Below the pieces are notes generated by a model. That model was not told the origin of the DNA, did no database searches, and saw nothing but the letters and a program-made list of their open reading frames with translations. Position numbers and translations under genes: made by a program. DNA of 64,000 bases from Clostridiaceae bacterium (GTDB lineage Bacteria > Bacillota > Clostridia > Tissierellales > Sporanaerobacteraceae). Shown here piece by piece: positions 35,190 to 44,413 of the stretch (the first letter of the stretch is position 1; each line of letters opens with the position of its first letter). The stretch spans positions 1 to 64,000 of the forward strand of contig JAHXQP010000010.1 of NCBI GenBank assembly GCA_019391515.1. The letters are read 5' to 3'.

Positions 35190-35327
35190 CCGTTAAATCC
35201 AGTTTTAACGGGACTGGTTCGTAAACTCCCAGGATAAAAAACTAAGGATTTATGTTATTTAAATCTATTATCACTTTATAATAGATTTATTTTAGCTTGC
35301 CTGTATCCTTAGATACGGCTTTTTTTA
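35190..35327 (+). promoter_or_regulatory. PreQ1-I riboswitch with terminator (leader of queT-queL)
   Basis: The aptamer core CTGG-TTCGTAAACTC-CCAG (35214-35232) is followed by ATAAAAAACTAAGG (35234-35247), almost the same 3' tail as the B. subtilis queC preQ1-I aptamer. CTAAGGAT (35242-35249) is exactly complementary to ATCCTTAG (35305-35312) in the terminator hairpin (35299-35319, then a T run). Ligand binding would hold the CTAAGG tail, free the terminator and stop transcription. A hairpin CCGTTAAA/TTTAACGG (35190-35211) precedes the aptamer, and another (35261-35289) lies between aptamer and terminator. TATAAT at 35150-35155 is the likely -10 box. Confidence 0.82.
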
Positions 35328-35394
35328 TTTTTTAAATTAAAAATTAAATTTGGGAAATTGAACCTATGGGACTAAAAAAAGAAGGGAGAAGAAA

Positions 35395-35928
35395 GTGAAA
35401 AAAATATCAACATTAAAATTAAGTTTAACAGGTCTCGGCATTGCATTAAATGTAGTAGGAACTTTTACAGCTTTTAGTCTCAAATTACCAATACTTTTAG
35501 ATTCTATAGGAACAATAATGGCTTCATTTTTATTAGGTCCATATTATGGAGTTATTACAGGATTGTGTAGTGGTATAGTTAGCGGTATTACATTTGATAT
35601 TTATTCATTATATTTTGCACCAGTCCAAATGTTTGTAGGATTTTTTAGTGCAATAATGTATAATAATGGCTTTATGAGAGGTAAGAAAAAGATTTTAGGT
35701 GTACTAGTTGTTTCTATATTTTCGTCATTTGTTGGTGCAGTAATAGCAGCCTTTGTATTTGGAGGAATAACATCTTCAAGTTCTTCATATATAGTAGCTG
35801 TATTGTCAAATATGGGAATTAATAAAGTATTAAGTGTATTTATAGTACAATTTTTAATGGATTATTTTGATAGGTTTTTAGGGGCTTCTCTAGTTCTTGC
35901 AGCAATATCAAATATTCCTAAAAAATAA
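35395..35928 (+). CDS. queT: ECF transporter S component, queuosine-precursor type (QueT-like)
   Basis: This 177-residue membrane protein with about six helices has the S-component pattern (LPILLDSIGTIMASFLLGPYYG). S components bind a vitamin-like solute and use the shared EcfA-EcfT module, which is not in the window. A preQ1-I riboswitch precedes it and a QueL-like radical SAM gene follows, so the solute is probably preQ1 or queuine. GTG 35395 has GAAGGGAGAAG upstream. The name is inferred from the riboswitch and neighbour. Confidence 0.8.
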   Translation: MKKISTLKLSLTGLGIALNVVGTFTAFSLKLPILLDSIGTIMASFLLGPYYGVITGLCSGIVSGITFDIYSLYFAPVQMFVGFFSAIMYNNGFMRGKKKILGVLVVSIFSSFVGAVIAAFVFGGITSSSSSYIVAVLSNMGINKVLSVFIVQFLMDYFDRFLGASLVLAAISNIPKK

Positions 35929-35953
35929 AACATAAGTTGGTGAATGATTAATT

Positions 35954-36643
35954 ATGGACAGATATAGTATTATTGAAAATAAAAATAAAAGGGAGATTGT
36001 TCTTTTAAAAGGATTCCCATGTATATGGGGTAAATGTAGTTTCTGTGATTATATACTAGACAATTCAACTTCAGAAGAAGAAATAAATAGTATAAACCTA
36101 AAAGTTCTTGAAAAAATAACAGGAAAATATGGTACCTTAGAAGTAATTAATTCAGGAAGTTGTTTTGAACTGCCTGTAAAGACATTGGAAAAAATAAAAG
36201 ATATTATAAAAGAAAAAGGGATACAGAGATTATACTTAGAAAGTCACTGGTGTTATAAAGATAGATTAGATGAAATGAGAGAATTTTTTGGTGTACCAAT
36301 AGTTTTTAAAATAGGCGTAGAAACATTTGATTATGACTTTAGGAATAAGGTGTTAAATAAAAATGCAAGATTTACTACACCAGAAGAATTAAAAGAATAT
36401 TTTGACTCTCCTTGTATAATGGTAGGAATAAAGGGGCAGACAAAAGAAATGATACAAAAAGATATAGAAATTATATTAAACTATTTTTCTCATGCTACTA
36501 TAAATATATTCACTCCAAATACATCAAAATTAGAAAGAGATGAAGAATTAATAAAATGGTTTAAAGAAAATTATTCTTTTTTAGATGCAAATCCAAATAT
36601 AGAAGTATTATATGAGAACACAGATTTTGGAGTAGGAGATTAA
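35954..36643 (+). CDS. queL: Radical SAM enzyme, QueL-like (queuine to preQ1)
   Basis: This 229-residue protein has a Cys motif near its N-terminus, CIWGKCSFC (about 24-32), spaced Cx4Cx2C rather than the usual Cx3Cx2C, as in some non-canonical radical SAM enzymes. ESHWCYKD and KIGVETFDYDFRNKVLNKN follow. In Clostridioides difficile a radical SAM enzyme next to an ECF S component regenerates preQ1 from queuine, and this arrangement with a preQ1 riboswitch points to the same job. The protein lies 25 bases after queT and before a strong terminator. Identity depends on context. Confidence 0.75.
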   Translation: MDRYSIIENKNKREIVLLKGFPCIWGKCSFCDYILDNSTSEEEINSINLKVLEKITGKYGTLEVINSGSCFELPVKTLEKIKDIIKEKGIQRLYLESHWCYKDRLDEMREFFGVPIVFKIGVETFDYDFRNKVLNKNARFTTPEELKEYFDSPCIMVGIKGQTKEMIQKDIEIILNYFSHATINIFTPNTSKLERDEELIKWFKENYSFLDANPNIEVLYENTDFGVGD

Positions 36644-36680
36644 AAAAAGGTGCTGTATTTTAAAATGCAGCACCTTTTTA
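36643..36680. terminator. Bidirectional terminator between queL and trpP
   Basis: AAAAAGGTGCTG / CAGCACCTTTTT stem with a short A/T loop. It serves queL and the convergent trpP. Confidence 0.85.
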
Positions 36681-36690
36681 ATTTATATAA

Positions 36691-37218
36691 TCAAGCATTA
36701 AAATTATCTATAGCAACTCCCGATAGTTTTAATGCTCTTTTTATTATTCCATAAAGAAAAGCAGTTCCTACACCGTTGATTAGTATAGTAGGTAGAACTA
36801 CAGTTATCATTAAAACTTTCAATGGCACAGGCAATCCAGTGATTAAAAGAGCAGATAGTAAAAATGTTGTTCCACTTATAAAAGTTCCTAATCCACTAAT
36901 CAGAGCTACTATAAAAGAATTGAGTTTAAAATGCTGAATACCTTTAATAATGATAAATAAAATTAAGCATGTAACTAATTTGTCAATTAAATTAGGTATT
37001 TGTCCCCCTGGAAAGGTGGTAGTCATAGCAGAAAGTATACCACCTAATAATGCTGTTAGCATAGTATTCCTAAACGTACTGTTTAAAAATATGGATATAA
37101 AGATGAATGACAATAAAAAGTCAAATTTCATTCCTCCCAATATACCTGGTGTAATCTGATGCAAAATTAATCCTATGGTTAATAGTAATGCTGTGAAAAT
37201 ATTGTTTTTCAATTTCAT
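36691..37218 (-). CDS. trpP: Tryptophan transporter TrpP
   Basis: This 175-residue membrane protein with about six helices closely resembles B. subtilis TrpP (YhaG): LHQITPGILGGMKFDF at the start, TTTFPGGQIPNLIDK in the middle and SALLITGLPVP late. It imports tryptophan. It stands behind a T-box leader with a UGG specifier, so expression rises when tRNA-Trp is uncharged, which fits the transport role. AAGGAGGAT lies before the ATG. Confidence 0.92.
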   Translation of the reverse strand: MKLKNNIFTALLLTIGLILHQITPGILGGMKFDFLLSFIFISIFLNSTFRNTMLTALLGGILSAMTTTFPGGQIPNLIDKLVTCLILFIIIKGIQHFKLNSFIVALISGLGTFISGTTFLLSALLITGLPVPLKVLMITVVLPTILINGVGTAFLYGIIKRALKLSGVAIDNFNA

Positions 37219-37321
37219 AATAATATCCTCCTTGTTTTGTTCTATTCTTTTATATTTCCAGTCACTTTCTTCAGTTCACAACATACTACTCACCACCTTT
37301 ATTTTTAATTAATAAATTGTA

Positions 37322-37606
37322 TAAAAAAAGTCCTTCATCCTTGTAAAAAGGACGAAAGACATATTCTCGTGGTACCACCTTTAGGCTATTGTTAGATAAC
37401 CCTTCTCTACAGATACGAAATCTTACGATTTGATATCCTATTCCTATAACGGGAAATCCCCGACATTGACTACTCTGAGATTCTCATTTCATCAAGTTTC
37501 TTGTAGACCCATTCATTAACAAGCTGATATCAGGCTTTCACTATCCCTGACTCGCTAAAATCTCACTTAGTTAATTACTATTTCTACGCATTGAATTTAT
37601 CCTTAT
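37322..37606 (-). promoter_or_regulatory. T-box leader (tRNA-Trp) of trpP
   Basis: On the minus strand stem I begins near 37605, with AGCGAGTCAGGG as the apical part. The specifier loop reads GAA-TGG-G, so the specifier UGG (37511-37509) is Trp. The T-box sequence AGGTGGTACCACG is at 37381-37369, and a terminator TTCGTCC/GGATGAAGGAC with seven T residues ends near 37322. Uncharged tRNA-Trp would stabilise the antiterminator. Confidence 0.93.
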
Positions 37607-37614
37607 TTTACACT

Positions 37615-37643
37615 AGTTTAATACAATATAGTTTAAAAGTCAA
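37615..37643 (-). promoter_or_regulatory. Promoter of the trpP T-box leader
   Basis: TTGACT (37643-37638) and TAAACT (37620-37615) on the minus strand are 17 bases apart, directly before the T-box. The remaining 190 bases to the next gene on the plus strand show no further structure. Confidence 0.5.
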
Positions 37644-37836
37644 CCTCAAATTTTTTTATTTTTTTACAAATTACATTGTATTTTTTTCAGTTTTAAATTG
37701 CATATAGTTTTATAAATTGTATTTTGAGAAAAATGTTGCAATATAGAGGGTCAAAACGATTGCTTTCTTTAAAACATTTAGATATAGTTGAAAGTAGAGT
37801 CTTAAATGTTAAATGATAAGTTGGTGATATATTGAT

Positions 37837-39390
37837 ATGAAAACATCCAGATTTTACTTTAAAGTTTATGTAAAAAATATTGTATTTTTATTAATGGTTA
37901 TTGCAGTAAGTTTTTTTTGTTATTATTATAAAGAAGTTCTAGAAATGTCTATTTATTTGTTTACTGAATTGTCATCATATTCTTTATATTGTACTACTAT
38001 AGGAATAATGATAATTAGTACATATATTAGTGGAAATAAATATGAGATAGTAGAAACAATAGAGCGTAATGAAAACAAACTTTTCTTAAGTAATATCTTA
38101 GCAGGTACAAAGGTTTCTACTTTGTTGTTTGCTATACCATGTATTATTATATTTTCACATATCAATTATATAGGTGTAAATGTGTATACAATTAAAGAAT
38201 TTTTTAATTATGCTATCATATGGTATTGTGCTAATATATTTGCTGTAGTCCTTGGGGCAACTGTAGGAACTTTTGTTGGTAATTTTCTTCGTTATATTAT
38301 TTGTATAATTATATATTTGTTTTCAATGGGTAGTTCTATGACATTATTTTCTCCAACAAACAAATTTTTAACTATATTTAGTGATTTTTTAAGTATATTT
38401 ACAGATAAGGTAACAGCTCCAGTTAATTATGCTTCTCCTATACTATTTAATAGGATTTATTTATTAGACAAGCTATTTATCGTATTTAATATTTTATTTA
38501 TGATTACACTTGTATATGTTAAAACAAACATAAAGACAAATAAAAATAAGTATAGGTATTATATTTGTGTTTTAGTTGTTTTTTTGATAATACAATCATC
38601 TATGATCTGCATGGTTTATCCTTTATTAAATATAGTTAACGATCCTATATCAGAAGTAGAAAATAAAAATATTCAACATGCAGGATATAGTATAAAAGGA
38701 TATTCTATGAATATTGATGTTTTCAATAAATTGAATAATAAATGTTCTATTAACTTAACTAAAAATAATTTAGAGAAAAATCAATTAGAGTTTTTCTTAA
38801 GTGAAATATTTAAAGTAGACAAAGTTTCTATTAATGGCAATAAAGCTAAATATTCTAGAGTTAATGATAAGATAATTATAGAAACTAATAATATTGAAGA
38901 TAGTGAACTTATAGTTGATATAGAATACTCTGGAAAAGTTTACGTGGAGAGTTTTAATAGAGCCCATGTATTATATACATCAAATAGAGATATATCCTTA
39001 TTGGATAATATAATCTATTGGTATCCTACGTTAGATAATAATCAAAAATCTAGTAATTTTCAAATAGATGTAAGAAGTAAATCGAAGGTATACAGTAATT
39101 TACCTAAAGTAAAGGAAGATAAAGATAAATCTTACTACTATACTAGGTTAAAAGGTGAAGGAAGTGGATTAAATATATTGTCTGGAAATTATACTACAAT
39201 GAATTATAAAAATCTGGAGATTGTGTATCCAAAATGTATTTCAGAATCTAACGTTAAAATTTGGGTAGATGAGCATTTAAATCAAGATTTTTATCCGACT
39301 TTAGATATTTCAATAATTAACAAGATAATAATTAACTCTGACCAAAATAGTTTAGTAATAGATGAAACTATTTTTATGCCAATAATTTAG
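37837..39390 (+). CDS. ABC-2-type permease with extracytoplasmic domain resembling an M1-peptidase N-domain
   Basis: This 517-residue protein has about six helices in its first ~270 residues, then ~245 residues of beta-rich extracytoplasmic sequence. This layout recalls the ABC permease/aminopeptidase-N-like fusion proteins of Bacteroidetes and Firmicutes, but the chain ends before any HExxH zinc-peptidase motif could appear, so it is a truncated or peptidase-free form. The ATPase starts 20 bases after the stop, and no frameshifted extension is visible. It is probably half of an exporter with the two downstream genes. The family match is weak. AAGTTGGTGAT is the likely ribosome binding region. 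Confidence 0.6.
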   Translation: MKTSRFYFKVYVKNIVFLLMVIAVSFFCYYYKEVLEMSIYLFTELSSYSLYCTTIGIMIISTYISGNKYEIVETIERNENKLFLSNILAGTKVSTLLFAIPCIIIFSHINYIGVNVYTIKEFFNYAIIWYCANIFAVVLGATVGTFVGNFLRYIICIIIYLFSMGSSMTLFSPTNKFLTIFSDFLSIFTDKVTAPVNYASPILFNRIYLLDKLFIVFNILFMITLVYVKTNIKTNKNKYRYYICVLVVFLIIQSSMICMVYPLLNIVNDPISEVENKNIQHAGYSIKGYSMNIDVFNKLNNKCSINLTKNNLEKNQLEFFLSEIFKVDKVSINGNKAKYSRVNDKIIIETNNIEDSELIVDIEYSGKVYVESFNRAHVLYTSNRDISLLDNIIYWYPTLDNNQKSSNFQIDVRSKSKVYSNLPKVKEDKDKSYYYTRLKGEGSGLNILSGNYTTMNYKNLEIVYPKCISESNVKIWVDEHLNQDFYPTLDISIINKIIINSDQNSLVIDETIFMPII

Positions 39391-39409
39391 TGGATATGGA
39401 GGTATGAAC

Positions 39410-40285
39410 ATGAAAAATCAATTAAAAGTTGAAAACATAAGTTTTAATTATTTAAATAAGAAAATTCTTTCAGATATTAATTTTGAATATGAAGATAGAG
39501 GAGTAATAGGATTGTTGGGGCCTAATGGTTCTGGAAAAACTACACTTATGAGAATATTAGTAGGTCTAAAGACTCCAAAAACTGGACAAGTACTACTCAA
39601 TAACAAATCTATATTAAATAACAGAGAAGAATTAGTTAATATGGTAGGATATCTTCCACAGAATTTTGAAATATATAATTATATATCTGGATTAGATTTC
39701 TTGTCATATGTATGTGATATAAAGGGGTTAAATAATGAGGAAAAAAAGGAGAAAATAGATTATTTAGTAGAAAAATTTAATTTATCAAGTGTCATTAAAA
39801 AAAGATTTGGAAGCTATTCTGGAGGATATAAAAGACGACTAGGAATTGCCCAGGCAATGATAGGAAATCCACAATTTATAATAATCGATGAACCTACTGT
39901 TGGATTGGATCCTGAACAAAGATTTGAATTTAGACAATATCTTGCAGGTATAGGTAAAGAAAGTATTATATTAATATCTACTCATATAGTAGAAGATATA
40001 TCTTTTTATTGTGACAAGATTATTATATTAAATCAAGGTAAAATTACTTTTGATGGGTATAGAGATGATTTAATTGAAATAGTAGATGGAAAAATATATG
40101 AAGGTATCATAAATATTGAAGAATATGATAAAGTAAAAGAAAACTTTAGAATAATAGAACAGTCTGGAAGTGAAAGAGGCAAAGTAAAGCTAAGGGTTAT
40201 ATGTGAAGACAATAATATTTCAGATGGATTTACTAAAGTCAAACCATCATTGGAGAATGCTTATGTATATTTTCAAGCGAGATAA
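39410..40285 (+). CDS. ABC transporter ATP-binding protein (ABC-2 type)
   Basis: This 291-residue protein has Walker A GPNGSGKTT (about 37-45), Q-loop YLPQNF, signature YSGGYKRR, Walker B FIIIDEPTVGLDP and the switch His in STHIVED. It belongs to the export-type group paired with ABC-2 permeases, with a C-terminal extension of ~90 residues. ATG 39410 was chosen as GGAGG (39398-39402) lies seven bases upstream; ATG 39404 is too near. It lies between two membrane partners and overlaps the last one. Confidence 0.92.
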   Translation: MKNQLKVENISFNYLNKKILSDINFEYEDRGVIGLLGPNGSGKTTLMRILVGLKTPKTGQVLLNNKSILNNREELVNMVGYLPQNFEIYNYISGLDFLSYVCDIKGLNNEEKKEKIDYLVEKFNLSSVIKKRFGSYSGGYKRRLGIAQAMIGNPQFIIIDEPTVGLDPEQRFEFRQYLAGIGKESIILISTHIVEDISFYCDKIIILNQGKITFDGYRDDLIEIVDGKIYEGIINIEEYDKVKENFRIIEQSGSERGKVKLRVICEDNNISDGFTKVKPSLENAYVYFQAR

Positions 40286-40973
40286 AAAATTATATTTAGA
40301 TATATTTTATAAGAAGAAATGTGGACTTAATAGTATTATTATAGCTTTTGGAATTGCCTTGATTTTATTGGGAGTATATTATGTAAAAATCAATCCTTTA
40401 CCTTTAATTCATGGTATAGATATAAATGAAAATTATTCTAATGGAGATTTGTTGTGGAGCGAGCCATTATTAGAAAGAGATGTTCCAATATTTATGATAA
40501 TTGTAATATGTTTTGCATTTTATGAAGATTATATAGGAAATGCGTATGAAATATTAACATTTTACAATAAAGAAAAATTTAATGTTTTAATATTTTCAAG
40601 ATGGCTTGTATATACAGTGATGATATTATTTATAGCTTTGGCTAATGTATTTATTCAGTACATATATAGTATAGGAAGTATATTAGATGTTTTAGTTCTA
40701 ATGATGAGGTTTATTCCTCCCATACTATTTATAAGTTCTTTATGTTTGTTTATAATAGTAATTTTTAAAAATTTTATTCCAGCCTTTGTTGTTTCCATAA
40801 TATATGTAGTACTTGACCAATTTAGTGGTGGAAGATTATTCAAAGTATTTACTTTAATGGGAAATTCATTTTTTTTAGAGAATAAGAGTCTTTTTTATAT
40901 AAATAGACTTTCACTAATTATTATATCAGTTATATTTGTATATTTTGCATGTAGGACAAGTACTAAAATTTGA
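40263..40973 (+). CDS. ABC-2-type membrane protein, partner permease
   Basis: This 236-residue protein starts with a basic segment (MYIFKRDKKLY) and has about six hydrophobic helices. Around residue 80 PIFMIIVICFAFYEDY is a typical ABC-2 segment. The ATG overlaps the ATPase gene by 23 bases in another frame, with GGAG seven bases upstream, so translation is coupled. It is the small permease of the exporter; the substrate is unknown. A terminator follows about 80 bases later. Confidence 0.75.
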   Translation: MYIFKRDKKLYLDIFYKKKCGLNSIIIAFGIALILLGVYYVKINPLPLIHGIDINENYSNGDLLWSEPLLERDVPIFMIIVICFAFYEDYIGNAYEILTFYNKEKFNVLIFSRWLVYTVMILFIALANVFIQYIYSIGSILDVLVLMMRFIPPILFISSLCLFIIVIFKNFIPAFVVSIIYVVLDQFSGGRLFKVFTLMGNSFFLENKSLFYINRLSLIIISVIFVYFACRTSTKI

Positions 40974-41056
40974 TGTTTATAAAATTATTAATTGAATCTA
41001 TTTCAAAGTGTTGGGAAACTGTATCTACAATATTATGTTAGTACCATTAAACAAAT

Positions 41057-41092
41057 AATCTTGTGCAATATAAACTTAAGCACAAGATTTTT
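41057..41092 (+). terminator. Terminator after the ABC exporter operon
   Basis: AATCTTGTGC / GCACAAGATT stem with a loop of 13 bases, followed by TTTTC and further T residues. Confidence 0.75.
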
Positions 41093-41165
41093 CTATTTTT
41101 AGCATATCTCCTTACTATAATGGGTAGAATCTATATAACAGGATATAAGGAAGGGATCTGATTTT

Positions 41166-42950
41166 GTGAATGTAAATAATAATAGCACTCCAAATAAATT
41201 AATTCATGAAAAGTCTCCATACTTACTTCAACATGCATACAATCCAGTACAATGGTATCCATGGGGAGATGAAGCTTTTGAAAAGGCTAGGAAAGAAGAC
41301 AAACCTGTATTCTTATCTATAGGTTATTCTACTTGCCATTGGTGTCATGTGATGGCTGAAGAATCTTTTGAAGATGAAGAAGTAGCAGAACTTTTAAATA
41401 AATATTTTATACCTATAAAAGTGGATAGGGAAGAAAGACCAGATATTGATGAAGTATATATGACTTTTGCCCAAGCACTAACAGGTAGTGGAGGGTGGCC
41501 ACTTAATGTATTTATAACTCCCGATGGGAAGCCTTTTTATACTGGGACCTATTTTCCTAAAAAATCAAGCTATAGATATACTGGGTTAATTGAAATATTG
41601 AATAAAATGAATGATTTATGGAGGGAAAGTAAGGATGAGTTAATTGAAGAAAGTAATCGTATATTAAATGCAATAGAAAATTCGTATCTTACATATTCAA
41701 AGGGAAAAGTAGGAAAAACAGAACTAGAGGAAGCAATTGAAGAATTAAAAAATACTTTTGATAGAATATATGGAGGTTTTGGAAGAAGACCTAAATTTCC
41801 TATACCTCAAAATATATTTTTATTATTAGACTATGGAGTAAGAAACAATGATAATGAATCTATTTATATAGCTAAAGTTACTTTAGATAGTATGTATAAA
41901 GGTGGAATATTCGACCATGTGGGATTTGGATTTTGCAGATATTCTGTAGATGAAAAATGGCTTGTTCCCCATTTTGAAAAAATGCTTTATGATAATGCAT
42001 TACTGGGAATAGCTTATTCAAAAACTTATGGAATAACTAGAGAACTAATGTATAAAGAAATAGCCGAGAAAATATATGAATTTGTATTTAGAGATATGAT
42101 TTCAGAAAATGGAGGATTCTATTCTGCATTAGATGCGGATTCAGAAGGGGTAGAAGGAAAGTTTTATGTTTGGCATTATAATGAAATAATTGATGTACTA
42201 GGAGAAAAGGATGGGGAATTTATTTCTAGTTTTTATGATATAACTAAATTAGGCAATTTTGAAGGGAAAAATATTCCTAACTTAATAGGGAAGGACTTAT
42301 ATTTTATAGATGAAGGAACTTTTGAAAGGGTAGAAGGTATTAGACAAAAGCTATTTAACTATAGAGAGAAAAGGGTTCATCCTCATAGGGATGAAAAGAT
42401 TCTTACTTCTTGGAATGGACTTATGATTGCCTCTCTTGCTTATAGCGGTAGGCTTTTAAAAAAAGAAGAGTATATAAATAGGGCAGAGAAGGCTTGTAAT
42501 TTTATATTAAAAAACTTATCTAGGGAAGATGGAAGGCTTTTATCCACTTATTCTAAAGGAGAAGGTTATAACTTAGGACTACTACCAGATTATACTTTCT
42601 TTACATGGGGGCTTATTGAATTATATGAGTCAACAAAGAATGAAAGTTATCTTGAAAAGGCCTTAGAGTTAAATGGAGATATGTTAGAATTGTTTTGGGA
42701 TGATAAAAACGGGGGATTGTTTTTATCTGGTGGTGATGGAGAGAAGCTTGTCATAAGGCCTAAGAGTATATATGATGGAGCAATTCCTTCAGGAAATTCT
42801 ATAGCTGCTTTGAATATGATGAAATTGTTTAAAATAACAGGTAATAAAAGTTTGAAAGATAGGGCTGAGGAAATCTTATACGTTTTTGGAGAAGAAATAA
42901 GTAAAAATCCATTATCATATGCTTATATATTAAGTTTAGTATTAGATTAA
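41166..42950 (+). CDS. Thioredoxin-domain protein of the YyaL/SSP411 (DUF255) family
   Basis: This 594-residue protein starts with a DUF255 thioredoxin-like domain: [18 protein letters not shown], then CHWCHVM (about 55-61) at the redox position, then [13 protein letters not shown] and GGWPLNVF. The second part is an (alpha/alpha)6 barrel like N-acylglucosamine epimerase, with [20 protein letters not shown] and [13 protein letters not shown]. It is shorter than the usual ~650-690 residues. The function in bacteria is unclear. GTG 41166 is the only start near the conserved N-terminus, with GGAAGGGAT about ten bases upstream. Confidence 0.9.
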   Translation: MNVNNNSTPNKLIHEKSPYLLQHAYNPVQWYPWGDEAFEKARKEDKPVFLSIGYSTCHWCHVMAEESFEDEEVAELLNKYFIPIKVDREERPDIDEVYMTFAQALTGSGGWPLNVFITPDGKPFYTGTYFPKKSSYRYTGLIEILNKMNDLWRESKDELIEESNRILNAIENSYLTYSKGKVGKTELEEAIEELKNTFDRIYGGFGRRPKFPIPQNIFLLLDYGVRNNDNESIYIAKVTLDSMYKGGIFDHVGFGFCRYSVDEKWLVPHFEKMLYDNALLGIAYSKTYGITRELMYKEIAEKIYEFVFRDMISENGGFYSALDADSEGVEGKFYVWHYNEIIDVLGEKDGEFISSFYDITKLGNFEGKNIPNLIGKDLYFIDEGTFERVEGIRQKLFNYREKRVHPHRDEKILTSWNGLMIASLAYSGRLLKKEEYINRAEKACNFILKNLSREDGRLLSTYSKGEGYNLGLLPDYTFFTWGLIELYESTKNESYLEKALELNGDMLELFWDDKNGGLFLSGGDGEKLVIRPKSIYDGAIPSGNSIAALNMMKLFKITGNKSLKDRAEEILYVFGEEISKNPLSYAYILSLVLD

Positions 42951-43009
42951 AATACAAATAATACTATTTACTTTTTTAAAAAGTTATATATAATGTATAA
43001 TAATAGGTA

Positions 43010-43242
43010 AATATGAAATCTATGACCAAGAGTAGTAGATATAAGAAAGGTCTATAGGGAGCTAAGGGTAGTGGAAACTTAGTGATACTCTTATATTGAA
43101 TGGACTTGGGAGATGAAATCTGAAATAAAGTAGGATTTTACGGCTTATCACCGTTAAAGATTAGAGTGGGCTTATTAGCCAACTGGAGTGGTACCACGGA
43201 AGCTACCTTTCGTCTCTTTTTGAGATGGAAGGTTTTTTTATT
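43010..43242 (+). promoter_or_regulatory. T-box leader (tRNA-Trp) of trpS
   Basis: The leader has a long stem I and a specifier loop reading TTGAA-TGG-A, with specifier UGG at 43101-43103 (Trp). The T-box core TGGAGTGGTACCACGG is at 43184-43199, followed by a terminator CTACCTTTCGTCTC/GAGATGGAAGG with seven T residues. It is the second tRNA-Trp T-box in the window. Confidence 0.94.
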
Positions 43243-43271
43243 TATATAAAATAGAATTGGGAGGTTTTTTT

Positions 43272-44267
43272 ATGGAAGAGAAAAAGACGGTATTTAGTGG
43301 AGTACAACCTTCGGGAGCATTAACTATTGGAAATTATATAGGATCTATTAGAAATTGGATAGATCTCCAAGATGATTATAATTGTTTTTATTCTATAGTC
43401 GATCTTCATGCTATAACTGTTCCACAAGTGCCAAAGGATTTAAGAAAGAATACTTTGGATTTACTTGCACTATATTTAGCTAGTGGGTTGGATCCAGAAA
43501 AATCCACTATATTTATTCAATCCCATGTTAGTGCTCATACTGAACTTACTTGGGTATTGAATACAATGTCTTATATGGGACAACTTAGTAGAATGACACA
43601 GTTTAAAGAGAAGTCTAAAAGAAGTGAAGAAAATTTAAATGCAGGCCTATTTACCTATCCTGTATTGATGGCTTCTGATATACTTTTATATCAGACAGAT
43701 TTAGTGCCTGTGGGAGAAGATCAAAAGCAACATTTAGAGTTAGCAAGGGATTTGGCTGAAAGGTTTAATAACAGATATAGTGAAACATTTAAAGTTCCAG
43801 ATCCATTGATTAAAAAGGTGGGAGCAAGGATTATGAGTCTTCAAAATCCAGAAAGTAAAATGTCTAAGTCTGATGACAACGAAAATGGCTATATTCTTTT
43901 ATTAGACAGTCCAGATATTATAAACAGGAAGATAAAAAGGGCAGTAACAGATTCCTTAGGCCTAGTTAAATATAGTGATGAACAACCAGAAGTTAAAAAC
44001 CTAATAAATATTTATTCTGCTTTTAGTGGAAATTCTATTGAAGAAATTGAAAGCAAATATGAAGGTGCTGGTTATGGACAGTTTAAGAAAGATTTGGCTG
44101 AGGTAGTTATAGAAGGATTAAGGCCTCTTCAAGAAAAATATGATGAGTATATGAAGAACAAAGATTATTTAGAGGAAGTATATAGGGGAGGGGCAGAAAA
44201 AGCGGAGAGAGTAGCTAGAAAAACATTGAGAAAAGTATATAAAAAGGTTGGATTTATTCCTAGATAG
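43272..44267 (+). CDS. trpS: Tryptophanyl-tRNA synthetase
   Basis: This 331-residue class I synthetase has the HIGH-type motif TIGN in SGALTIGNYIGS (about 17-28) and the KMSKS loop SKMSKSD. PVGEDQKQHLELARDLAERFN is typical. ATG 43272 was chosen because GGGAGG (43259-43264) lies eight bases upstream; TTG 43257 precedes the site. T-box control raises its level when tRNA-Trp is uncharged. Confidence 0.96.
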   Translation: MEEKKTVFSGVQPSGALTIGNYIGSIRNWIDLQDDYNCFYSIVDLHAITVPQVPKDLRKNTLDLLALYLASGLDPEKSTIFIQSHVSAHTELTWVLNTMSYMGQLSRMTQFKEKSKRSEENLNAGLFTYPVLMASDILLYQTDLVPVGEDQKQHLELARDLAERFNNRYSETFKVPDPLIKKVGARIMSLQNPESKMSKSDDNENGYILLLDSPDIINRKIKRAVTDSLGLVKYSDEQPEVKNLINIYSAFSGNSIEEIESKYEGAGYGQFKKDLAEVVIEGLRPLQEKYDEYMKNKDYLEEVYRGGAEKAERVARKTLRKVYKKVGFIPR

Positions 44268-44270
44268 TAG

Positions 44271-44296
44271 AGAGTGTGCAATACACTCTCTTTTTT
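44271..44296 (+). terminator. Terminator after trpS
   Basis: GAGAGTGT / ACACTCTC stem with a five-base loop, followed by TTTTTT. Confidence 0.8.
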
Positions 44297-44329
44297 AATG
44301 AGTACACTTAAAATATCCTGAGAAGCGTA

Positions 44330-44359
44330 TTGACAAAATACATGATGTAAGGGTACAAT
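44330..44359 (+). promoter_or_regulatory. Sigma-A-type promoter of pdxS
   Basis: TTGACA (44330-44335) and TACAAT (44354-44359) are 18 bases apart, 55 bases before the pdxS start. Confidence 0.65.
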
Positions 44360-44413
44360 ATATATGCAAACAAAAGTGTAATGCATACATATTAAATAAG
44401 GGGGAGTTATTTT

